Assembly (NCBI GenBank): GCA_037143735.1
Contig: JBAWYD010000015.1
Location: forward strand, 1-28,874
Length of the DNA: 28,874 nucleotides
From: JAPLJQ01 sp037143735
GTDB taxonomy: Bacteria > Desulfobacterota > Syntrophia > Syntrophales > UBA2185
Reading direction: 5' to 3'
In this document: piece after piece, positions 23,624 to 28,874 of the stretch
Layout: the number at the start of each line of letters is the position of its first letter
How positions within the stretch are numbered: the stretch's first letter is position 1
Notes under the pieces: model-generated
Databases searched by the model: none
What the model was told of the DNA's origin: nothing
Seen by the model: only the letters and a program-made list of their open reading frames with translations
Program-made: the position numbers and the translations under genes

Positions 23624-24568
23624 ATGAGCCGTGACAGAAGTACGCAGACGAAACTGATCCGTCTGGGCCAGATACTCAGGATATTCATGGAGAAGGAGAA
23701 GGTCTCCAGCACCTGGCTGGGTCAGCATTTTCAGACCACGCCCCGGACGATCCAACGGGACCTCCTGTTGCTGAAGGAATCCGGCTTTCCTCTGCATGAA
23801 GTTCAGAAAGGTATCCATCAGATGAGCAAGGATCTTGTGAAGAACCTGGAGGTCTTTGACGACACAGAGCTGGCCCTGGTGGTGGCACTGAAGAATATTG
23901 TGGGACAGTTGGGGCAGCCCTTCAAGAAGGCGGCCGACGGCGTCCTGGACCGTCTGTATGACTGTGTTACCACCATGCCCATCTTTGTGAAGATCGACGA
24001 TGCCGTGCCCCTGGACAGTGCGCTTCTGAACCGGATTGTCCGGGCCATCAGGGAAAAGAAACAGGCCAGTTTCCGGTATGCCGCGGACAAGGGAGCTCAT
24101 CCCGTCAGCATGGAGCCCTATCGGGTCGTCTATTTCGGCGGGTTCTGGTATCTCATCGGAAACGAGCCCGCCACAGGGATACTCAAGCGGTATGCCCTGG
24201 ACAAAATCGGGGATTTCAGATTGTCAAAAACCCTCTTCAAGGGTGCCCCGGAGGATCTGGATACCGTCCTTCGGAGCAGTGCCAATATCTGGTTTGCGGG
24301 AGAGATGAATCTGGAGGTCACTGTTCTGATCGATGCGCAGGTCAGCCATTATTTCAAGCGCCGGAAGATGTTCCCGACTCAGGAGATCAAGGAAGAAAGA
24401 CCCGACGGGTCACTCGTCGTCACGTTCAGGGTGGGACATTACGAGGCCATCCGCAACATCCTCAAGTCCTGGATTCCGAATATCGTCATCCTGGCGCCGG
24501 AAGAATTCAAAAAGGACCTGCTGAAGAATGTGAAAGGGTGGGTGAAGCGGCAGGAGGGTACAGTGTAG
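23624..24568 (+). CDS. WYL-domain transcriptional regulator
   Basis: The 314-residue protein has an N-terminal DeoR-like winged helix (about 10-60; VSSTWLGQHFQTTPRTIQRDLLLL is the helix-turn-helix), then a WYL domain (about 145-215) with the name-giving WYL at 175-177 in FGGFWYLIG and EPYRVVYF just before, and a C-terminal WCX-like extension to the end. WYL domains bind nucleic acids or nucleotides and are frequent regulators of defence and DNA-damage loci. AGGAGAG lies 8 bp before the ATG. It is divergent from the 152-codon ORF, its most likely nearby target. Confidence 0.88.
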   Translation: MSRDRSTQTKLIRLGQILRIFMEKEKVSSTWLGQHFQTTPRTIQRDLLLLKESGFPLHEVQKGIHQMSKDLVKNLEVFDDTELALVVALKNIVGQLGQPFKKAADGVLDRLYDCVTTMPIFVKIDDAVPLDSALLNRIVRAIREKKQASFRYAADKGAHPVSMEPYRVVYFGGFWYLIGNEPATGILKRYALDKIGDFRLSKTLFKGAPEDLDTVLRSSANIWFAGEMNLEVTVLIDAQVSHYFKRRKMFPTQEIKEERPDGSLVVTFRVGHYEAIRNILKSWIPNIVILAPEEFKKDLLKNVKGWVKRQEGTV

Positions 24569-24678
24569 CTCGTTTTAAGGAAAATTTCGTCTTCCTGCCC
24601 CGGTTGCCTGGCCATGATCAGGACGGCTTCGACAGACCGTTTTATGTTCTCCAGGGCAATGGGAAGGATTGGTATCAA
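24439..24678 (-). pseudogene. Possible truncated gene coupled to the permease
   Basis: A TTG at 24678 overlaps the permease stop as TTGA and opens a frame whose first 38 or so residues (ALENIKRSVEAVLIMARQPG...DEIFLKTS) look protein-like and amphipathic. After that the frame runs antisense into the end of the WYL gene and loses that character. It may be the start of an operon gene cut off when the WYL block arrived. I recognise no family. Confidence 0.28.
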
Positions 24679-26387
24679 TGATCAAAATGTAGAACAATCC
24701 GCTGCTGGCCGTCTTTTTCGATGACATCGATCCTGTCCACGTCTTTGCGGATCATGCAGAGGGAGAGTTGCATGACGGAGATGTTCTCCTCCAGAAACTG
24801 CGGCTTCACGTAGGTCCCCGTTATGTCAATCGGTTTTCCTTCATACTGAAGGATCAGATCCAGGTTGAATTCATCAAAGCTCATGTCCATCTGGATCGGC
24901 TTTTTCGTCAACTCCTCGGCGGCGATCATCTCCATGAGTTCGTTCAAGGCAGAGACCGCCCGGTTCACCACCTCTTGCCGCGCTCCCCATAGAGCGCCAT
25001 GCTGTTCCATCAAGTCTCGAATATGTTCATACGTTGTTTTACCCGCCTCCAGGTGCTGACGACTTCTTTTCGTCAGTCCGATTTGAAAAATCAGCGTTAG
25101 CAGGATGGCAAGCAGCGTGGCAATATAGAGAGACGAGGTGAATATAGGACGCATCCAGGGATTCTCGATTTGGGTGTAAACCTGCAACAGGGCGGAGACG
25201 CTCAGGCCGAATATCATGGAGATTCCCAAAATAAAGATTTTGCGCGGATCCATCATCCGTGACATCATGATCTGAAAGCCGGTAAAGATTATGAAACAGA
25301 TTGCAAACAGCGGTGTAGCACCCATGACCGGCTGGGGCATCACGACGAATATCTCGGCGAAGCGTGGAAAAAACGCCAGCGCAATGAGGATTCCGCCCGT
25401 CGTAAAAGCGATTTGACGGCTTGTCGCACCCGTTCCCAGGGAGAGGCCGATATTGCTCGAAGCCGTAGACTGTCCCATGCCGCCGATCAGGCCGCTGACA
25501 CTCATACCCAGACCGTCCGCAAAAAGTCCGTTCCTGATGCCGGGCATCTCCGGTCGTTTCCAATCTGCATCGTTGATCTTCTGGCACGTCGTCAGATTGC
25601 CGATGGTTTTCACCGAGGCACAGAGACTGGCAATGGCAAAGGGCAGGACCAGAGAGGCGTCGAAGGACCAGCGAAGCAGGGTTATATCGGGCAGGGCCAG
25701 AAGGGGTTTGCTAAAAATTTGCTGAATATGCGCCGATGGCAGCAGGCCTGTCAGAAAGGAAACGACATATCCCGTCACCATGCCGATAATGACGGAAAAA
25801 AGGCGGAGTTTCCCTTTGCTCCACACGGTAATGGCGGCCATGGTTCCCAGGGTGACAATGGATACCATTAACACATGAGGGTTGATGGCGGATCTGCTTT
25901 CCGTAATGCCGAGAAAATTTCGGACCGCGACAGGAATAACGGATATACCGACCATGGCCACAACCAGACCCATAACCTCAGGTGTGAAGACCTTGCGCAT
26001 GCGGTGGACGATCCTGGAGATGGCCATTTCAAAGATACCGCTTAAGGCAGTCATACCAAGGACCAGAGGGAGACCGCCAAGCTTTGCGGCCAGCAGAGAG
26101 GCGGAAATATAGGCGGGCTCGCAGACAGACGGCGCAAAATATCCGGAGCCGATGCCTTTTTTGTTCAGTGCCTGGAGTAACGTGGCAATCCCTCCCGCCA
26201 GAAGGGACATGCTGATAAAAAACCCCGCCACCTCTTGCGATCCGCCCATACCCTGCACGACTATCATGGCAAAGATCAAAGCCGTCGTCACATGGAAACT
26301 ATGCTGAAGGCCCAGCAATAAACAGGTGAGTAAAGGTACGGGATCATCCACACCATAGATCAGATTAGAAGGTTTACGTCTTTTCAT
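24675..26387 (-). CDS. NCS2 family uracil/xanthine permease with soluble C-terminal domain
   Basis: The 570-residue protein has an NCS2 purine/pyrimidine symporter core at about residues 10-440, with many hydrophobic segments, the substrate region SVCEPAYIS (87-95) and the family signature SSNIGLSLGTGATSR (310-324). After a basic linker (LTKRSRQH, 438-445) comes a soluble domain of about 120 residues. Its segments ALNELMEMI (480-488), SFDEFNLDLILQYEGKPIDI (503-522) and IRKDVDRIDVIEKDGQQRI (546-564) recall the N box, G box and last strand of RsbW-type GHKL ATPases. That reading is inference. Substrate (uracil, xanthine or urate) is undetermined. The ATG overlaps the stop of the 58-aa gene (ATGA). 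Confidence 0.88.
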   Translation of the reverse strand: MKRRKPSNLIYGVDDPVPLLTCLLLGLQHSFHVTTALIFAMIVVQGMGGSQEVAGFFISMSLLAGGIATLLQALNKKGIGSGYFAPSVCEPAYISASLLAAKLGGLPLVLGMTALSGIFEMAISRIVHRMRKVFTPEVMGLVVAMVGISVIPVAVRNFLGITESRSAINPHVLMVSIVTLGTMAAITVWSKGKLRLFSVIIGMVTGYVVSFLTGLLPSAHIQQIFSKPLLALPDITLLRWSFDASLVLPFAIASLCASVKTIGNLTTCQKINDADWKRPEMPGIRNGLFADGLGMSVSGLIGGMGQSTASSNIGLSLGTGATSRQIAFTTGGILIALAFFPRFAEIFVVMPQPVMGATPLFAICFIIFTGFQIMMSRMMDPRKIFILGISMIFGLSVSALLQVYTQIENPWMRPIFTSSLYIATLLAILLTLIFQIGLTKRSRQHLEAGKTTYEHIRDLMEQHGALWGARQEVVNRAVSALNELMEMIAAEELTKKPIQMDMSFDEFNLDLILQYEGKPIDITGTYVKPQFLEENISVMQLSLCMIRKDVDRIDVIEKDGQQRIVLHFDH

Positions 26388-26560
26388 GTCTCAGCTTTTA
26401 AGATGGATGCGTGGACAATTTTAATTTCCTCCAGCAGTTCCTCTTTGTCGATAATGCCCTTTCGATCCAGCAGATTGACAAGGGCTTCAAATTGGATCAC
26501 TTCAGACAACAGAGCATTTCTGAAGGTTACCAGTTCTTTGGGGTCAAGTTTTTCGGCCAT
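26384..26560 (-). CDS. Small helical protein, 58 aa
   Basis: The ORF runs from ATG 26560 to a stop overlapping the permease start (ATGA). GGAG lies 6 bp before the ATG, within the end of yjbQ. The product (MAEKLDPKELVTFRNALLSE..., ending KGIIDKEELLEEIKIVHASI) is rich in charged residues and should form two amphipathic helices. I know of no function; similar short KGI.xKEELLEEIK proteins occur in anaerobic deltaproteobacteria, as far as I recall. The tight fit between two real genes makes it a confident gene. It could be a partner of the permease or of YjbQ. Confidence 0.8.
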   Translation of the reverse strand: MAEKLDPKELVTFRNALLSEVIQFEALVNLLDRKGIIDKEELLEEIKIVHASILKAET

Positions 26561-26563
26561 TTT

Positions 26564-27007
26564 TCACTCCAGTATTACTGATATGATTCCTGAAATATGC
26601 ACCAGTATCTTTCTGTCTCTCGGGCGATTATCGAAGTCAACAAGAACGATCTGTTGCCAGGTCCCGAGCACGAGACAACCATTGACCAGAGGAACTGTCA
26701 GGGACGGTCCCAAAAGAGCGGCTCGCACGTGGGCATAACCGTTGCCATCACCCCATCTGGCATCATGTCGATAAAAGATTCCCTCCGGGGCGAGGCGTTC
26801 AACAGCTTCTTTCAAATCCTGAACAACGCCGCTTTCATATTCAATCGTCGTAATAGCCGCTGTTGAACCGGGTACAAAGATGAGAACTTGTCCCTCCGTA
26901 ATACCTGACTCGGTCACTTTTTTTGATACCTGGGTGGTGATATCAATAACGTCGGTATCGCCGCTTGTTTTCAAAGAAAGATAGTAATTTGCAATTTTAT
27001 AGTCCAT
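26564..27007 (-). CDS. yjbQ: YjbQ family protein (UPF0047)
   Basis: The 147-residue protein shows the UPF0047 pattern: STAAITTIEYE, GNGYAHVRAALLGPSLTVPL and GTWQQIVLVDFDNRPRDRKI near the end. YjbQ from E. coli has weak thiamine phosphate synthase activity and proteins of this family form trimers; the natural role is unclear. Two adjacent ATGs are possible; AGGA is better spaced for the second (27007). The stop lies 3 bp before the start of the 58-aa gene, so this gene heads a three-gene operon. Confidence 0.9.
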   Translation of the reverse strand: MDYKIANYYLSLKTSGDTDVIDITTQVSKKVTESGITEGQVLIFVPGSTAAITTIEYESGVVQDLKEAVERLAPEGIFYRHDARWGDGNGYAHVRAALLGPSLTVPLVNGCLVLGTWQQIVLVDFDNRPRDRKILVHISGIISVILE

Positions 27008-27157
27008 CATTATATCCTAAACATTTGGTCTTGGGGATGCAAATGTGGTCGTAGGTTGAATTTACAATTTCAGTTTTGGTGAGTGACATGTTGTTTTACC
27101 TCTTGAGTTTTTATTTATCGGCAAGATATTTACAATATTCAGGTTTTGTATTGATTA

Positions 27158-27916
27158 TTAAAGCTTTTTTCCGACAGAGGCAAGATAAATCGTGAATTCA
27201 TCCTGCCCGTCAATTCTGAGAAGTATGTCCATCGCTTCCTGATCATAAGCGGCTATGGAACAGGTACCAACTCCAATGGCTTCACAGGCAAGATAAAGAT
27301 TCTGACAGACATGACCGGCGTCAATTGCAATGACCTTATGAGCGGCAATTCCATAGCGCCATTCCATTCTATAGGGGATGGTTGTCCAGATAAAAGTAAC
27401 GGCTGCTTCTCCTGGATACCTCTGGCCAAGAACAGCATGACGGATTTTTTTATTCAGATTTTCCTCAGTAAATTCAAACAGGAGTTGATGCTCGACAGGG
27501 AGGTAACGGTAGATTCCCTGATCGAGATCCTGAACGTTCAGGACACAGAGATATGTTTCAATGGCATGACGACATCCGGCAGACGGAACTGTTCTTAAAG
27601 CATGGCCGGAATCAAGTTTCTGTCTAATTCCCTGGGTAGCCCACAAAAGGAAAGATAATTCTTCAAGGGATAAAGGTTGATGGCGATAGGATCTACGACT
27701 TTCACGGTTTATGATAGCCGTTTTAAGATCGATCTCGCCGATGTGCTTCAACTGATCATATCCGGGAAGGTCAATTCGTTTGGCATCTTGTGGGTATGGT
27801 TTTTCAATGGGAGGAGGCGCAATTCTTCTGTTCTGATCAGTTTGAGAAAAATCGATGACCTTGCGGATGCTGTCTTTCAGAAATAACCTATAGGTTTTTA
27901 TGAGTTCTTTGTCCAT
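27158..27916 (-). CDS. SagB/ThcOx family nitroreductase-like dehydrogenase
   Basis: The 252-residue flavoprotein has the SagB-type layout: NRESRRSYRHQPLSLEELSF (FMN phosphate contact), LLWATQGI, RTVPSAGCRHAIETYL, YRYLPVEHQL, and GHVCQNLYLACEAIGVGTCSI near the end. SagB proteins oxidise azolines to azoles in peptide natural products, but many homologues are stand-alone and uncharacterised. No cyclodehydratase or precursor peptide gene is visible here. AGAGG lies about 10 bp before the ATG. Confidence 0.9.
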   Translation of the reverse strand: MDKELIKTYRLFLKDSIRKVIDFSQTDQNRRIAPPPIEKPYPQDAKRIDLPGYDQLKHIGEIDLKTAIINRESRRSYRHQPLSLEELSFLLWATQGIRQKLDSGHALRTVPSAGCRHAIETYLCVLNVQDLDQGIYRYLPVEHQLLFEFTEENLNKKIRHAVLGQRYPGEAAVTFIWTTIPYRMEWRYGIAAHKVIAIDAGHVCQNLYLACEAIGVGTCSIAAYDQEAMDILLRIDGQDEFTIYLASVGKKL

Positions 27917-28053
27917 TTTGCTAACCTCTGTGAAAAAAGAGACCCTATATTAGCAGAAAGCGGGTTTTTTATTGTAGTGCCTGCCCGATCTTCTCAATGG
28001 TAGCCGGAGCAGATTCACTGCTTTTTCTCCTTTCATAAGAGCATCACAAGATT

Positions 28054-28059
28054 TATAAT
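28054..28059 (+). promoter_or_regulatory. Candidate -10 box before panE
   Basis: A perfect TATAAT lies about 30 bp before the ATG. The matching -35 region (TTTCAT at 28031, 17-bp spacing) is poor, so this promoter may be weak or need an activator. Confidence 0.4.
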
Positions 28060-28089
28060 GTCAAACATTTTATTCTAAAGGGGGAGTAT

Positions 28090-28874
28090 ATGAAGTTTGC
28101 CATTATGGGTACAGGGGGTATCGGAGGATATTATGGGGGGCTGCTTTCCCGGACCGGTCAGGATGTAACCTTTATCGCACGCGGGGCGCATCTTCAGGCC
28201 ATTCGCGAGAAGGGACTGATAGTGAAAAGTGTCCATGGCGATTTCACGGTTTTTCCGGCCAGGGTGACCGCTAACCCATCCGAGGCAGGACCCGTGGACG
28301 TCATTCTTTTTACGACCAAAACCTATCAGACAGATGAGGCAGCGCAATTAATCAAACCTTTGGTCGGTCAAAATACAGTCGTGATTTCTCTACAGAACGG
28401 CATAGATTCGGCTGAACGTATTGGTGCGGTGGTGGGGATGGAGCATATGCTGGGTGGTACGACGTGGTGTTCTGTGGCGGTTGAGGCGCCGGGTGTGATC
28501 GGCCAGTACAGCCAGTTTCGCCGGATCGCGCTGGGCGAGTTCAATGGAAAGACGACGCCGCGCCTCCAGGCCGTTCACAACGCACTTCAATCCGCGGGCG
28601 TAACAGTTGACATAAGCGATAATATCTTAAAAGTCCTGTGGACAAAATTCGTGTTTATCGCACCGGTTATGCTCATGGGAAGCCTGACGCGCATGACGTT
28701 TGGCGATTACCGCGATGTTCCGGAAGCGCGTGCCGTGCTGACCGAGGCCATAAACGAGGTGGCTGCGCTGGCTCAGGCGAAAGGTGTGACACTCGAAGCC
28801 GATGTGGTAGCCAGGACGATTGCCTTTATTGACAGCAGTGAACCGGGCATCAAGCCATCCATGCAGCGCGATGT
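28090..28874 (+). CDS. panE: 2-dehydropantoate 2-reductase (ApbA/PanE family), 3' end cut by window
   Basis: The frame opens at ATG 28090, with GGGGGAG 3 bp upstream, and stays open to the window edge (261 codons of an expected ~300). It starts with the NADPH-binding glycine loop MKFAIMGTGGIGGYYGGLLS and continues with FIARGAHL..I...GL, ILFTTKTYQTDEA, SLQNGIDS, and the C-terminal-domain lysine in LWTKFVFIAPVMLMGSLTR. Ketopantoate reductase makes pantoate for coenzyme A; some family members act on other 2-oxo acids. No panB/panC in view. Confidence 0.92.
   Translation, partial: MKFAIMGTGGIGGYYGGLLSRTGQDVTFIARGAHLQAIREKGLIVKSVHGDFTVFPARVTANPSEAGPVDVILFTTKTYQTDEAAQLIKPLVGQNTVVISLQNGIDSAERIGAVVGMEHMLGGTTWCSVAVEAPGVIGQYSQFRRIALGEFNGKTTPRLQAVHNALQSAGVTVDISDNILKVLWTKFVFIAPVMLMGSLTRMTFGDYRDVPEARAVLTEAINEVAALAQAKGVTLEADVVARTIAFIDSSEPGIKPSMQRD

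Noticed and set aside
23576..24100. 174-codon minus ORF antisense to the WYL gene
   Set aside because: The WYL gene has clear HTH and WYL motifs on the other strand; this frame has none.
28008..28026. Short stem AGCAG-N5-CTGCT followed by TTTT, a possible terminator
   Set aside because: The stem has only 5 bp and there is no plus-strand gene upstream for it to end.

Overview
The window reads as chromosomal DNA of an anaerobic Gram-negative bacterium, most likely a Desulfobacterota (former Deltaproteobacteria, Syntrophia-like). This is inferred from the gene set: class 1B dihydroorotate dehydrogenase (pyrD with the iron-sulfur partner pyrK), GTP-type PEP carboxykinase, RecBCD, a TM0106-type nuclease-helicase, and an NCS2 permease with a soluble C-terminal extension. 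No rRNA, tRNA or CRISPR array was seen. No marker gene fixes the species.

Left end (1-2280): an AT-rich block with a two-CBS protein (minus) and a DmeF-type cation diffusion facilitator (plus). It ends at an 85-codon ORF that looks like a relic of an IS91-type transposase. A histidine phosphatase follows and converges on the next operon. Region 7240 down to 2906 (minus) is a tight run: lone mannose-type PTS EIIA, rimI, pyrK, pyrD, a secreted DUF4384 protein and an MBL-fold hydrolase, with overlapping or near-touching genes. It diverges from pckG across a 164-bp gap that carries one good promoter on each strand.

Centre (7405-18375, plus): pckG, a NUDIX hydrolase, recC, recB and recD form one long run, with TAATG overlaps at nudix/recC and recC/recB. 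Directly after the recD stop lies a frameshifted scrap of a LivM-type branched-chain amino acid permease, then about 400 bp of apparently gene-free DNA with a perfect 16-bp palindrome.

Right-centre (18872-24568): a large protein on the minus strand joins a Cas4/RecB-like nuclease, a DnaQ-like exonuclease domain and an SF1 helicase. Upstream of it are a ribbon-helix-helix/PIN toxin-antitoxin pair with a visible promoter and palindromic operator, a 76-bp duplicated piece of the nuclease-helicase gene, an unrecognised 152-codon ORF, and a divergent WYL-domain regulator. This patchwork has the look of a defence or genome-plasticity hot spot beside recBCD.

Right end (24675-28874): a minus-strand operon of yjbQ, a 58-aa helical protein and the NCS2 permease with a possible GHKL-like tail (start and stop codons overlap or nearly touch), a SagB-type nitroreductase, and the first 261 codons of a ketopantoate reductase (panE/apbA family) cut by the window edge.
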